From assembly GCA_900539175.1 (NCBI GenBank), contig UQAW01000062.1:1-23841 (forward strand): DNA of 23,841 bases, written 5' to 3'. The DNA comes from an uncultured Lachnospiraceae bacterium. Lineage in GTDB: Bacteria > Bacillota > Clostridia > Lachnospirales > Lachnospiraceae. The notes beneath the pieces were generated by a model, which saw nothing but the letters and a program-made list of their open reading frames with translations, did not search any database and had not been told where the DNA came from. This document shows positions 7,510-15,554 of the stretch, piece by piece. The position numbers and the translations under genes are program-made. Positions within the stretch are counted from its first letter, which is position 1. Each line of letters opens with the position of its first letter.

Positions 7510-8352
7510 TTATGCTGTTCGTTCTGCTTTCAGTTTTTTCACTTCATCAAGCGACAGTCCTGCATATTCTGCAATTTTTTCAAGTGTCAATATTCCATCT
7601 GCCAACATTCTTTTTGCAGAATTGATTGCTCCCTCTTTTAATGTCTGATTCCTCATATCCTCCATAGCCCGACACATAATTTCGATTCCCTCCTTGCTCT
7701 CTTTGAAAAATCTCACCCTGTCTGCCAATGTCCCATAATACATATCGGCTGCGTCTGTGCAGGAGAAGTCATGCATTAACTTCCCGATTGGCGTATCTCC
7801 ACGGTAAGCACCATTTACATATAGTATGTGAGAACCGTCTTCAAATTTTTCTCCGGTTCCTAAAAAGCAGCGCTCAACCGGATAGAGCGGCACCCCTTTT
7901 CCCATTACGTCATTCTCTGTGATAAAGATTACCCACGTTTCCGGCAGTTGGTCGAAGTCCTCGCCTTTCTTCAAAAGGTTTGCGTCCATCATGCTGCTAT
8001 TGTATCTTGCCCTTTTTCTCCCGGCTCCTTTATCTGAACGCTGTACTTCCACGTTAAATTTTGCACCGGTACTGTCCGTAGCCAGAATATCCAACCTCAC
8101 TGAACGGTTCAGCAGATTTTCCACAAATACCTGAGTACGAACGTCCAGCACCTTTAAATCCGGCTTTTCCAATACGATCTGCAATACCAGTTCCATGCTT
8201 GCCGTATTTCCCTCAAAACACTTTGTAAGAAAATCATCATCAAGCAGGCGAAAACCTCTGAGCCTCTGTAAATCTTCCTGATGTTTCTGGTCTATCTGTT
8301 CCGTCACTGTCAATCTTCCCACCTGCTTTCCCTTTCGTTTTCGTATCTCCAT
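7510..8352 (-). CDS. Rpn-family recombination-promoting nuclease / PD-(D/E)XK putative transposase
   Basis: Rpn proteins are PD-(D/E)XK nucleases related to the YhgA-like transposase family; E. coli RpnA promotes RecA-independent recombination. The 280-residue protein has the usual size. The nuclease core shows RLDI (D88) and FNVEVQ (E102, Q104), the typical D...ExQ signature. The C-terminus ends in a small helical segment, LTLEKIAEYAGLSLDEVKKLK, common in Clostridia copies. The ATG start has AGGAGG 11 bases upstream, placed within the 3' end of the recombinase relic. A strong terminator follows. Such genes are usually multicopy and variable between strains. Confidence 0.88.
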   Translation of the reverse strand: MEIRKRKGKQVGRLTVTEQIDQKHQEDLQRLRGFRLLDDDFLTKCFEGNTASMELVLQIVLEKPDLKVLDVRTQVFVENLLNRSVRLDILATDSTGAKFNVEVQRSDKGAGRKRARYNSSMMDANLLKKGEDFDQLPETWVIFITENDVMGKGVPLYPVERCFLGTGEKFEDGSHILYVNGAYRGDTPIGKLMHDFSCTDAADMYYGTLADRVRFFKESKEGIEIMCRAMEDMRNQTLKEGAINSAKRMLADGILTLEKIAEYAGLSLDEVKKLKAERTA

Positions 8353-8353
8353 A

Positions 8354-8554
8354 CTACCATAAACCTCCTGATTTTACAAGCCGGGAGCCAGAGCATTTCT
8401 GATTCCCGGCCTCCCCTTCCTCCATCATGGCGTTGAATTTGGGGCGGTCGAACCAGGTTTCAAAGATTCCGTCGTCCGTGAAGTGGGTTGGATTGGAAAA
8501 ACCGTTGCAGCGTGCGTAATCTGTGCTACACGGAATAAGTATATAAACTTCCAT
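8354..8554 (-). pseudogene. Relic of a serine recombinase N-terminal domain
   Basis: Residues about 13-52 of this frame (YARCNGFSNPTHFTDDGIFE..., then WFDRPKFNAMMEEGEAGN) match the resolvase-domain stretch of large serine recombinases of Tn4451/Tn1549-type elements. That stretch normally reads like NGFxNPxxFxDDGxSGTxFDRPGFxxMxxxxEAG. The upstream part carrying the catalytic serine is missing. The downstream KDLSRxGR region is replaced by KCSGSRLVKSGGLW and a stop. The frame is therefore a fragment of about 40 codons, presumably non-functional. It points to a past integrative element at this site. The family match is by eye. Confidence 0.6.
8380..8410. repeat. Short hairpin at the end of the recombinase relic
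   Basis: GCCGGGA (8380-8386) pairs with TCCCGGC (8404-8410), with partial pairing inside. It begins where recombinase similarity stops and may mark the junction of the deletion or insertion. It is not followed by a T-run. Confidence 0.4.
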
Positions 8555-8583
8555 TTCAGTACAATAGATAACGAAAAATAAAC

Positions 8584-8612
8584 ATGACCATTTTCAATAA
8601 ATGTTATATAAT
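8584..8612 (+). promoter_or_regulatory. Predicted glycosylase promoter
   Basis: ATGACC (8584-8589) and TATAAT (8607-8612) are separated by 17 bp. The -10 is perfect and the -35 matches four of six positions. It would transcribe a roughly 90-base leader before the glycosylase start. Confidence 0.5.
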
Positions 8613-8664
8613 AGTCATAAGAAGCCGAACGCTTAAAAGTCAAGTATAAAAAGAAGGTTTTCAG

Positions 8665-8712
8665 ATGAATTTATTGAGTTGTAAACTTATCACGAGGGAA
8701 ACAAATTTATGA
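8665..8712 (+). CDS. Possible 15-codon leader ORF coupled to the glycosylase gene
   Basis: ATG at 8665 follows AAGAAGG and encodes MNLLSCKLITRETNL. Its TGA (8710-8712) overlaps the glycosylase ATG (8709-8711) as ATGA, the classic arrangement for translational coupling. It is so short that chance is a serious alternative. Confidence 0.25.
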   Translation: MNLLSCKLITRETNL

Positions 8713-9374
8713 AACAATTGGAATATTTTCTTTATGGAAAAACAGAGATTGATTATTTGAAGAGCAGAGATCCTGTACTTGGGGCGGTGATTGATCGGAT
8801 TGGGTATATTGAACGTCCGGTTATTCCAGATCTGTATGAGGCTTTGGTCAATTCTATCGTGGGACAGCAAATCTCTACGAAAGCATTGAATACAATTTGG
8901 GAACGGATACAGGCTCGGTTTGCTCCGTTAACACCGGAGCATCTGGCTGCAATTCCTGCCAAAGAGCTGCAAAGCTGCGGGATCTCTATGAGAAAGGCAA
9001 ATTATATCAAGAAAATCACGGAAGAGATTATCATCGGGAATCTGGATCTGGAGGAATTGCAGGAACTGCCGGACGCTCAGGTCTGTACCAGACTTTGTAA
9101 GCTTCCGGGGATCGGAGTCTGGACGGCGGAAATGTTGCTTATCTTTTCTATGCAGCGGCCGGATGTACTCAGTTTTGGTGATCTGGCAATTCAGCGGGGG
9201 CTGCGCATGGTGTATCACCACCGTAAGATCACCCCTTCCTTATACCAAAAATACAAGCGGCGTTATTCTCCTTATGGTACGGTTGCCAGCCTTTACCTGT
9301 GGGCGGTTGCCCAGGGTGCAGTTGAAGGTATGCACGACTATGCTCCAAAATCTCCGTCCGGAAAGAAAAACTAA
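8709..9374 (+). CDS. DNA-3-methyladenine glycosylase, HhH-GPD family (AlkA-like)
   Basis: This base-excision repair enzyme removes alkylated purines. The 221-residue protein is an HhH-GPD domain with little else. VNSIVGQQISTKALNTIW (47-64) is the conserved early helix. The helix-hairpin-helix is LPGIGVWTA (132-140). FGDLAIQRGL places the catalytic aspartate at D158. It lacks the N-terminal domain of E. coli AlkA and resembles the short Mag-type enzymes. GAGGGA lies upstream of the ATG, which overlaps a possible leader peptide stop. It is transcribed toward the MATE gene, with a shared hairpin between them. Confidence 0.9.
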   Translation: MKQLEYFLYGKTEIDYLKSRDPVLGAVIDRIGYIERPVIPDLYEALVNSIVGQQISTKALNTIWERIQARFAPLTPEHLAAIPAKELQSCGISMRKANYIKKITEEIIIGNLDLEELQELPDAQVCTRLCKLPGIGVWTAEMLLIFSMQRPDVLSFGDLAIQRGLRMVYHHRKITPSLYQKYKRRYSPYGTVASLYLWAVAQGAVEGMHDYAPKSPSGKKN

Positions 9375-9379
9375 ACACA

Positions 9380-9417
9380 AAACCCCGGAAATGCTGTGGA
9401 CAGACTTTCCGGGGTTT
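9380..9417. terminator. Bidirectional hairpin between the glycosylase and MATE genes
   Basis: AAACCCCGGAAA (9380-9391) pairs perfectly with TTTCCGGGGTTT (9406-9417) around a 14-nt loop. It sits between convergent genes. The A- and T-rich stem ends could act as tails in either direction, although neither outside tract is a long T-run. Confidence 0.7.
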
Positions 9418-9454
9418 GGCTTTAACAGGATATTTTCTCTGTTCTGATTTTTTC

Positions 9455-10786
9455 TTATGCGTAATGATATTTCTTCCTCTTCTTAACTAAAAAGAGTACC
9501 GTAACTATGAGTGCCAAAAGTTCAGCTACTACAATTGCCAGCCAGATACCGTCAATTCCAAAGAAAACAGGCAATACCAGAACAACTGCAATCTGAAAAA
9601 GCAGTGTTCTTAGAAAAGAAATGATTGCGGATACGGCGCCATTGCCCAGTGCTGTAAAAAATGCAGAACCCCAGACATTAATTCCCATAAAGATGAATGC
9701 CAAAGAATACAGCCGGAATCCATGGGCCGTCATCTGAAACAGTTCGGCGTCATAGCTTGCAAAAATCGTCACCAAGGGTGCGGTCAGAATTTCCGCCAGT
9801 ACCGTCAGAATCAACCCCGAGCCGCCCATCAGCACCATACTTTTCCGAAACAGGTTCTTTAATTCCTTATCATGCGCCGCCCCATAGTGGTAACCGATAA
9901 TTGGTGCGCTTCCAATGGAATATCCAAAAAATATCGCCATAAAGATGAAGTTCACATACATAATAATACCATATGCGGCAACACCATTTTCTCCCGCAAA
10001 CTTCATAAGTTGAAAGTTGTACAGAATATTTACAAGAGAAGCGGAAAGATTCGTCACCATCTCGGAAGAACCATTTCCCAAAGCTTTTCGCAGGACTTTT
10101 CCATCAAAACGTGTTCTGACTAACTGCAATAAGCTATCATTTTTTCTTGTGAAGTAAATGACCGGAATGACACCACCGACCATCTGTCCAATACCTGTTG
10201 CAATCGCTGCTCCTGCAAGTCCCCATTTGAAAACTGCAATAAACAGAAAATCCAGAACCATATTGGTCACTCCTGAAACCAATGATATCCCCAGGCTTAA
10301 TGATGGTTTCTCCGCCGTCACAAAAAAACTCTGAAAAACATACTGCAGGACAAATGCAGTCAATGCAATATATAAAATCCTACTGTATACGATGCAATTT
10401 TCCAACAGGTCACCTGTCGCACCTAATGCAATGGCAATCGGGCGTGCAAAGACAAATCCAATCACGGATAACACCACGCTTAAAAGAACCGCAAAATAAA
10501 CAAGCATGGAAAAACAGCGGTTTGCCTGTTCTCGTTTCCCTTCCCCCAGTACCTGGGAAACGATTGCACTTCCGCCTGTACCGATCATAGTTCCTATCGT
10601 TCCAAGCCCCATGCAGACCGGCATAATCAGATTCACTGCCGCAAACGGTGTCTTACCCACATAATTTGATACAAAAAATCCGTCTACAATACTATACAGT
10701 GAAGTGAAAATCATCATCATAATCGGTGATACCACAAAACGCAGCAGCCGCTTATACGTAAAGTGATCTGATAACTGTATTCTCAT
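9455..10786 (-). CDS. MATE-family efflux transporter
   Basis: A 443-residue polytopic inner-membrane protein of the MATE family, which exports drugs or metabolites using sodium or proton gradients. The N-terminal signature is SPIMMMIFTSLYSIVDGFFVSNYVG (about 20-44, split over helix 1), followed by AAVNLIMP, and the repeat-two equivalent lies around ANLSASLVNILYNFQLM-like sequence. About 12 membrane segments alternate with short loops. The C-terminus is basic (VKKRKKYHYA). It starts 25 bases after the upstream marR stop and probably shares its promoter, so MarR likely represses it. Substrate cannot be told from sequence. Confidence 0.93.
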   Translation of the reverse strand: MRIQLSDHFTYKRLLRFVVSPIMMMIFTSLYSIVDGFFVSNYVGKTPFAAVNLIMPVCMGLGTIGTMIGTGGSAIVSQVLGEGKREQANRCFSMLVYFAVLLSVVLSVIGFVFARPIAIALGATGDLLENCIVYSRILYIALTAFVLQYVFQSFFVTAEKPSLSLGISLVSGVTNMVLDFLFIAVFKWGLAGAAIATGIGQMVGGVIPVIYFTRKNDSLLQLVRTRFDGKVLRKALGNGSSEMVTNLSASLVNILYNFQLMKFAGENGVAAYGIIMYVNFIFMAIFFGYSIGSAPIIGYHYGAAHDKELKNLFRKSMVLMGGSGLILTVLAEILTAPLVTIFASYDAELFQMTAHGFRLYSLAFIFMGINVWGSAFFTALGNGAVSAIISFLRTLLFQIAVVLVLPVFFGIDGIWLAIVVAELLALIVTVLFLVKKRKKYHYA

Positions 10787-10811
10787 TCCTCAATCCCTCC
10801 AATGTCATAAT

Positions 10812-11252
10812 CTATCTGTTTTCTTGAAACTTCTTTTGAAGCAATTGCATATATTTCTTCGTCAGCCTTAAAAGCTCCTGACTCTCTTTCTGGGGCATTT
10901 GGGAAAATGCTGCATTTTCCATATCCATAACAGGTAAAATCTTCTCCTTTACCAACTGCTCTCCCGTCTCTGTCAAATGAATATGTTTATCATGTCCTTT
11001 TCCCTGTGTAAGCAAAATGTAACCCTTTGATTTCAGATTTTGAATCGACGAATTGATTGTCTGCTTGCTGAAAAAGTAACGTTCCGAAATCTCCTTTTGC
11101 AGACAGCCATCTCCCATCTCAACGACTGCGTACAAAATACAAAAAGCACTGTCAGACAGCTCTGCCCTCACGGCTATGCCATGGTATAATTCATCAAATT
11201 CTTTGTATAAACGATTAAACTCTTTTAATTCACTTCCCAGTCTGTACTCCAA
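10812..11252 (-). CDS. MarR-family transcriptional regulator (second)
   Basis: A 146-residue winged-helix regulator. The recognition region is LQKEISERYFFSKQTINSSI and the wing is TQGKGHDKHIHLTETGEQL. I start it at TTG 11252, which has GGAGG eight bases upstream, instead of at the longer frame's TTG at 11321. The longer start would put the promoter -35 and -10 inside the coding region. The shorter product, MEYRLGSELKEFNRL..., has normal MarR proportions. It lies directly upstream of the MATE pump gene, a common pairing of repressor and efflux pump. Confidence 0.85.
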   Translation of the reverse strand: MEYRLGSELKEFNRLYKEFDELYHGIAVRAELSDSAFCILYAVVEMGDGCLQKEISERYFFSKQTINSSIQNLKSKGYILLTQGKGHDKHIHLTETGEQLVKEKILPVMDMENAAFSQMPQKESQELLRLTKKYMQLLQKKFQENR

Positions 11253-11267
11253 TTGCTTTACCTCCAG

Positions 11268-11315
11268 GTCCGATTTCGTACCATGTATTCTAATCCAATT
11301 TCGGACTTTTGTCAA
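11268..11315 (-). promoter_or_regulatory. Promoter and possible operator of the marR-MATE operon
   Basis: On the minus strand TTGACA (11310-11315) and TAGAAT (11287-11292) have a 17-bp spacer. An inverted repeat, GTCCGA/TCGGAC at 11301-11306 and 11268-11273, brackets the -10 and could be an operator. The promoter match is strong; the operator is inference. Confidence 0.7.
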
Positions 11316-11328
11316 TAGCAAAGAAGAA

Positions 11329-11393
11329 AAGCTTCATCAGCAGTCTTGGACCATCACATGTCTGTTACCGTCCTGAAACCACTCATGAAGCTT
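11329..11393 (-). terminator. Possible terminator after the ABC exporter genes
   Basis: AAGCTTCAT (11329-11337) pairs with ATGAAGCTT (11385-11393). On the minus strand the second arm runs into TTTTCTTCTTTG. The T-rich tail supports termination, but the 47-nt loop is unusually long. It separates the ABC genes from the marR-MATE promoter. Confidence 0.45.
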
Positions 11394-11415
11394 CTATTGT
11401 TGCAGCACCCTGAAA

Positions 11416-13194
11416 TTATCTATGCCCTGCAGTTGTCTCCTCAAATTGACTATTATAAAGATGGGCATAAAATCCCTCTTTTTCCATCAGAGAATCGTGA
11501 TCTCCCTGCTCAATGATATGACCGTCTTTCATCACCAGTATCACATCCGCCTCCCGAATCGTAGAAAGACGATGTGCTACGATAAAGCTGGTTCTGCCTT
11601 CCATCATACGGGCAAATGCAGCCTGAATCCGAATCTCTGTACGGGTATCAATGCTGCTGGTCGCCTCATCCAGAATCAGCATCGGAGGCAGGCAAAGCAT
11701 TACCCGCGCAATACACAGAAGCTGCTTTTGCCCCTGACTGATATTTCCTCCGTCTTCAGCAATCATCGTATCATATCCGTCCGGCAGACGCTTGATAAAG
11801 CTATGGGCATAGGACGCTTTCGCAGCCGCTATCACTTCCTCTTCCGTGGCATCCGGCTTTCCATAAGCGATATTCTCCCGAATGGTTCCTGCCTTCAGCC
11901 ATGTTTCCTGCAAAACCATACCATAATTCTGCCGCAGGGACTTCCGGGTTACATCCCGGATATCCTGTCCTGCCACCTGAATCTTACCGCTGTTCACATC
12001 ATAAAAACGCATCAGCAGATTAATCAGTGTAGTTTTTCCGCATCCGGTGGGACCGACGATCGCAATTCTCTGCCCCGGCTTCACATCCAAAGTAAAGTCC
12101 TCAATCAATGGCCGATCCGGCACATACCGGAAAGATACGTGCTCAAGCGCTACATGCCCGTCACTTACCAATACGGCTCCCTTTTCCTCCACCTGACTTT
12201 CCTCGTCCAGAAGCTGGAACACCCGGTCCGCACATGCAATAGCATTCTGAAGTTCCGTCACCACACTGGAAATCTCATTGAAGGGTTTCGAATACTGATT
12301 CGCATAACTCAGGAAAATGCTGAGCTGTCCCACTGTAATACCGCCGGATACAGCATACAATGCACCTGCCAATCCCACTGCTGCATAGACAAGATTATTT
12401 ACAAAACGGGTACACGGATTCGTCAGACTGGAGAAAAATACCGCCTTCAGACTTGTCTCCTGCAGCCGTCCATTTACCTCATCGAATTTTTCCAGGCTTC
12501 TGTTTTCATATCCGAAAGCCTGAACCACCTTCATGCCCTCTATCATTTCATTGATGTAGGCTGTCTGCTCTCCCCTCACAGCAGTCTGCCGCTGAAAATG
12601 CTGGTACGTATGCTTTGCAATAAAGTTTGCCACAAACAGGCTCAGTGGTGTCAGGCAGACCACAACCAGAGTAATCAGCGGATTTACCGATACCATAAAG
12701 CCCAGCGTACCAATAATCGTCAAAACACCGGTAAACAACTGTGTAAATCCCATCAATAATCCATCTGCAAAAGTATCCACATCCGCAACTACACGGCTGA
12801 CCAGATCGCCGGAAGGATGGGAATCCAGGAAGGACAAAGGGAGCGTCTGTATCTTATTGATAGAATCATTTCTCAAGTCCCTTGAAACACAGTAAGTAAT
12901 TTTGTTATTACACACAGCCAATACCCATTGCGCAGCAGCCGTAATAACTGTTGCTGCCGCGATGGCAACTACAATCGTTCCAACACCATTAAAATCAACC
13001 TGCCCCTTTCCGATCATAGCATCAATGGCATTCCCACAAAAAATCGGTACCAGAAGCTGTGCTGCCACACTTACGGCAGCGCACAAAAAACTAATGATCA
13101 GAAAAAGGGAATATGGCTTTATATATTGCATAATCCGCTTCATAACCATCCGGTTTTCTCTCTTTTCTCCTTTCATGATCTTCTCAGCAGCCAT
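11416..13194 (-). CDS. ABC exporter half-transporter, catalytic-type NBD
   Basis: A 592-residue fusion of a six-helix membrane domain (about 20-320) and an ATPase. Walker A is GPTGCGKT (381-388), Walker B is LILDEATSS with catalytic E510, and the switch histidine is H541 in VAHRLST. The signature is ISQGQ (485-489) in place of LSGGQ. ATG 13194 overlaps the upstream gene's TGA as TGATG, with GGAGG seven bases upstream; an adjacent TTG is less likely. With its partner it forms a heterodimeric multidrug/lipid-type exporter. Its Walker motifs would build the competent ATP site with the partner's FSGGQ. No substrate can be assigned. Confidence 0.93.
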   Translation of the reverse strand: MAAEKIMKGEKRENRMVMKRIMQYIKPYSLFLIISFLCAAVSVAAQLLVPIFCGNAIDAMIGKGQVDFNGVGTIVVAIAAATVITAAAQWVLAVCNNKITYCVSRDLRNDSINKIQTLPLSFLDSHPSGDLVSRVVADVDTFADGLLMGFTQLFTGVLTIIGTLGFMVSVNPLITLVVVCLTPLSLFVANFIAKHTYQHFQRQTAVRGEQTAYINEMIEGMKVVQAFGYENRSLEKFDEVNGRLQETSLKAVFFSSLTNPCTRFVNNLVYAAVGLAGALYAVSGGITVGQLSIFLSYANQYSKPFNEISSVVTELQNAIACADRVFQLLDEESQVEEKGAVLVSDGHVALEHVSFRYVPDRPLIEDFTLDVKPGQRIAIVGPTGCGKTTLINLLMRFYDVNSGKIQVAGQDIRDVTRKSLRQNYGMVLQETWLKAGTIRENIAYGKPDATEEEVIAAAKASYAHSFIKRLPDGYDTMIAEDGGNISQGQKQLLCIARVMLCLPPMLILDEATSSIDTRTEIRIQAAFARMMEGRTSFIVAHRLSTIREADVILVMKDGHIIEQGDHDSLMEKEGFYAHLYNSQFEETTAGHR

Positions 13195-14981
13195 CAATGC
13201 ACCTCCCCTTTCTTGAACTGACTCTCGTAGATCTCGCGATAGACGTCGCAGCGTTCCAGTAGTTCCTCATGTCTTCCTTTGTCAGCAATCTGCCCATCCT
13301 CCAACACAAGAATCTGATCTGCATGTTTCAGGCTGGAAGCCCGCTGAGAGACAATAAACACCGTAATCTTTCCCGCTAAAGTGCCAAGTGCCCTGCGCAG
13401 TGCGGCATCTGTGGCAAAATCAAGTGCACTGGCACTATCATCCAGAATCAGTATTTCCGGCTGTTTCACCAAAGCCCTTGCAATCGTCAGCCGCTGCTTT
13501 TGTCCGCCTGAGAAATTTCTTCCTCCCTGCTCTACCGGCTCATCAAGTCCCAGTGGTTTGCCGCGTACCACCTCTGCCGCCTGAGCGATCTCTAATGCTT
13601 TCCAGATCTGCTCGTCCGTCGCATCCGGATTTCCCCATAACATATTTGAACGAATCGTTCCGGCAAATAATTGTGCCCGCTGCATAACAACACCTACGCT
13701 GGTCCGCAGTTCTTCCCTGCCCCACTCTGCAATGGGTTTTCCCATAATCCGAACCTGCCCGGAGGTCGCATCATAAAATCTGGGAATCAGATTTACCAGA
13801 CTGGATTTGCCGCTCCCTGTACCGCCGATCACGCCGATTGTCTCCCCCTTTTGGGCACAGAAGGAGATATCCGTCAGACTCTCTTCACCGGCACCTGCAT
13901 AAGTTAAACTTACCTGTTGGAATTCAACCGCTTCTTCCATATGGAAGGCAGTATTCTGATTTTCCGGAATTCTGTTACGACTTTTTGTAATATTATTCCT
14001 GTTTTTCAGGCTTCCATTCCCTTCCGTAAATTTCATAGAAGAAGCCGTCTCTAATACGCCCTCAATGCGGTTCAGACTGGCAAGCGCCTTGCTTAATAAA
14101 ACAACGGTATTGGCAAGTTTGACCAACTCTATCAGAATCTGGCTCATGTAATTGACAAGCGCGACCACATCGCCGCTTAGCAACATTCCATGATTGATTC
14201 TGGAAGCTCCCATATTCAGAATCGCAATTGTCGCCAGATTCACAACCACATAGGTCAATGGATTCATCAACCCGGAGAGACGTCCCACATGAAGCTGCAT
14301 GGAATTCAGCAGACCATTGGCTGTTTCAAATCGCTCTGTCTCCGAGTGTTCTTTCCCAAACGCCCGCACAACTCTTACACCCGTCAGATTCTCGCGGGTA
14401 ATTCCCAAAATCTTATCCAGTCTTTCCTGAACAGTCTTATACAGCGGGGAAGTGATTTTCATAATTCCAAATATAATCACAGCCAGAACCGGAATTGCGA
14501 TCAGAAAAATCAAGGCAATTTTTACATCTATGGTAAATGCCATGACCATTGCGCCAAAGACAATAAATGGACTCCTCAAAAATAACCGCAGAAACATGTT
14601 CAATCCATTCTGCACCTGATTGATATCGCTTGTCATACGGGTGATCAATGTACTCGTCCCCATCGTATCAATTTCCGAATACCCTAATGTCTGGATATGG
14701 GAAAACAGGGTATGGCGAAGCCGTGTCGCACATCCTACGGAAGCACGTGCTGCAAAAAACTGTGCGGTAAAACTACAGCTTATCCCGATCACTGCCAGCA
14801 GCACCAGTACCCCACACCGCTGCAGAATATACCGATTGTCCTGATTTCCAATTCCCACATTGATAATATCTGCCACCACGATCGGTACAAATAAATCAAA
14901 TAGCGCTTCCAGCATCTTAAACAACGGAGCCAGAATACTCTCCTTCTTATATTGTTTCAATTGATTCAACAAATGCTTCAT
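13194..14981 (-). CDS. ABC exporter half-transporter, degenerate-type NBD
   Basis: A 595-residue membrane-ATPase fusion and first gene of the exporter pair. Walker A GGTGSGKS (386-393) and signature FSGGQ (490-494) are intact. The catalytic glutamate after Walker B is aspartate (LILDDSAS, D515), and the switch histidine is glutamine (VSQRASS, Q546). This matches the non-hydrolysing half of known heterodimeric exporters such as TM287/288 or BmrCD. A polar, Asn/Arg-rich linker (about 318-345, with GSLKNRNN and KSRNRIPENQN) between the two domains is longer than usual. A weak GGGG ribosome site precedes the ATG. The promoter probably lies beyond the twin palindromes. Confidence 0.93.
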   Translation of the reverse strand: MKHLLNQLKQYKKESILAPLFKMLEALFDLFVPIVVADIINVGIGNQDNRYILQRCGVLVLLAVIGISCSFTAQFFAARASVGCATRLRHTLFSHIQTLGYSEIDTMGTSTLITRMTSDINQVQNGLNMFLRLFLRSPFIVFGAMVMAFTIDVKIALIFLIAIPVLAVIIFGIMKITSPLYKTVQERLDKILGITRENLTGVRVVRAFGKEHSETERFETANGLLNSMQLHVGRLSGLMNPLTYVVVNLATIAILNMGASRINHGMLLSGDVVALVNYMSQILIELVKLANTVVLLSKALASLNRIEGVLETASSMKFTEGNGSLKNRNNITKSRNRIPENQNTAFHMEEAVEFQQVSLTYAGAGEESLTDISFCAQKGETIGVIGGTGSGKSSLVNLIPRFYDATSGQVRIMGKPIAEWGREELRTSVGVVMQRAQLFAGTIRSNMLWGNPDATDEQIWKALEIAQAAEVVRGKPLGLDEPVEQGGRNFSGGQKQRLTIARALVKQPEILILDDSASALDFATDAALRRALGTLAGKITVFIVSQRASSLKHADQILVLEDGQIADKGRHEELLERCDVYREIYESQFKKGEVH

Positions 14982-15026
14982 TTGTCGTTTGCCCCTTTCA
15001 CAACAGGTATTTTGCGGATGTTCTCT

Positions 15027-15188
15027 AGAGCGTGTTTGAAAATTGCTTTCCGCAAGATGTATTCCACAATTTGTGGGATATTTGGTTCAAATAAGGGAGG
15101 CGTAGCGGGCTACGCTGACCGAATTTGGGACAAATAGACCGCAAAGTGGGGGATGCAGATTACGGGAATGAATTTTCAAACACGCTCT
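15027..15188. repeat. Long palindromic element 1
   Basis: The 18-bp ends AGAGCGTGTTTGAAAATT (15027-15044) and its complement (15171-15188) are perfect. The remaining arms pair imperfectly all the way to the centre. The exact midpoint (15107.5) falls in CGTAGCGGGCTACG (15101-15114). It has no coding capacity and abuts element 2 with a 2-bp gap. It looks like a MITE-like or REP-like dispersed element, or a large RNA hairpin. Confidence 0.8.
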
Positions 15189-15190
15189 AT

Positions 15191-15347
15191 TACAGCATCG
15201 CATTAATCTTGAAGTAATAAGTGCTTGATATTCGTGTCAGCTGTGCGTCTGCTAACCGACGGCGCAGCGGGCTACGTCCAGGTTAGGAGGCGTGCAGATG
15301 GCGCGGATAGCGAGGACTTATTACTCAAGCATTAATGCAATGCTGTA
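15191..15347. repeat. Long palindromic element 2
   Basis: TACAGCAT...GTAATAAGT on the left (15191-15222) is mirrored on the right up to 15347, with a few mismatches and an indel. CTAACC/GGTTAG (15252-15257 and 15281-15286) pair close to the centre. The centre is CGCAGCGGGCTACG (15263-15276), one base different from element 1, although the outer arms of the two elements are unrelated. Confidence 0.78.
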
Positions 15348-15455
15348 CTAGCCTTTTCTGTGCCTGAAAATTGCGTTCTACAAGATATATGTTCCACTTT
15401 ACAGAATATTTATTCCTATGAAATGTATCAATTGCCGTTCCGAATTTTCACACAT

Positions 15456-15464
15456 ATTTTAGCA
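15456..15464 (-). promoter_or_regulatory. Possible extended -10 for the ABC exporter genes
   Basis: On the minus strand TGCTAAAAT fits an extended -10 (TG-N-TAAAAT). No good -35 is visible 17 bp upstream. A start here would give a leader of about 470 bases spanning both palindromes. Confidence 0.35.
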
Positions 15465-15501
15465 TAACACAGGTCTGATTATATGAATAATATTTATTTT
15501 A

Positions 15502-15510
15502 TGGTATAAT
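15502..15510 (+). promoter_or_regulatory. Extended -10 promoter of the first LysR gene
   Basis: TGGTATAAT is a perfect extended -10. The -35 region is poor, which is tolerated with an extended -10 and is common for LysR genes. The start codon lies about 45 bases downstream. Confidence 0.6.
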
Positions 15511-15554
15511 TATAGGAATTTCATATAGATTTTACAGATTGGAGAGGATATTTT

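Larger units (their letters stand above)
14982..15554. other. 573-bp divergent intergenic region
   Basis: There is no credible gene. It contains two adjacent long palindromes (15027-15347), then AT-rich sequence holding the LysR promoter and probably the divergent ABC promoter. If the ABC promoter is at 15456, both palindromes would be transcribed in the ABC leader. Confidence 0.7.

Noticed and set aside
11422..12759. A 445-codon open frame on the plus strand
   Set aside because: It lies entirely antisense to the ABC exporter gene with clear Walker and signature motifs. Its translation has no recognisable domain.
15027..15347. CRISPR-like or direct tandem repeat
   Set aside because: Apart from the 14-bp centre the two units share no direct similarity; each is an inverted repeat and there are no spacers.
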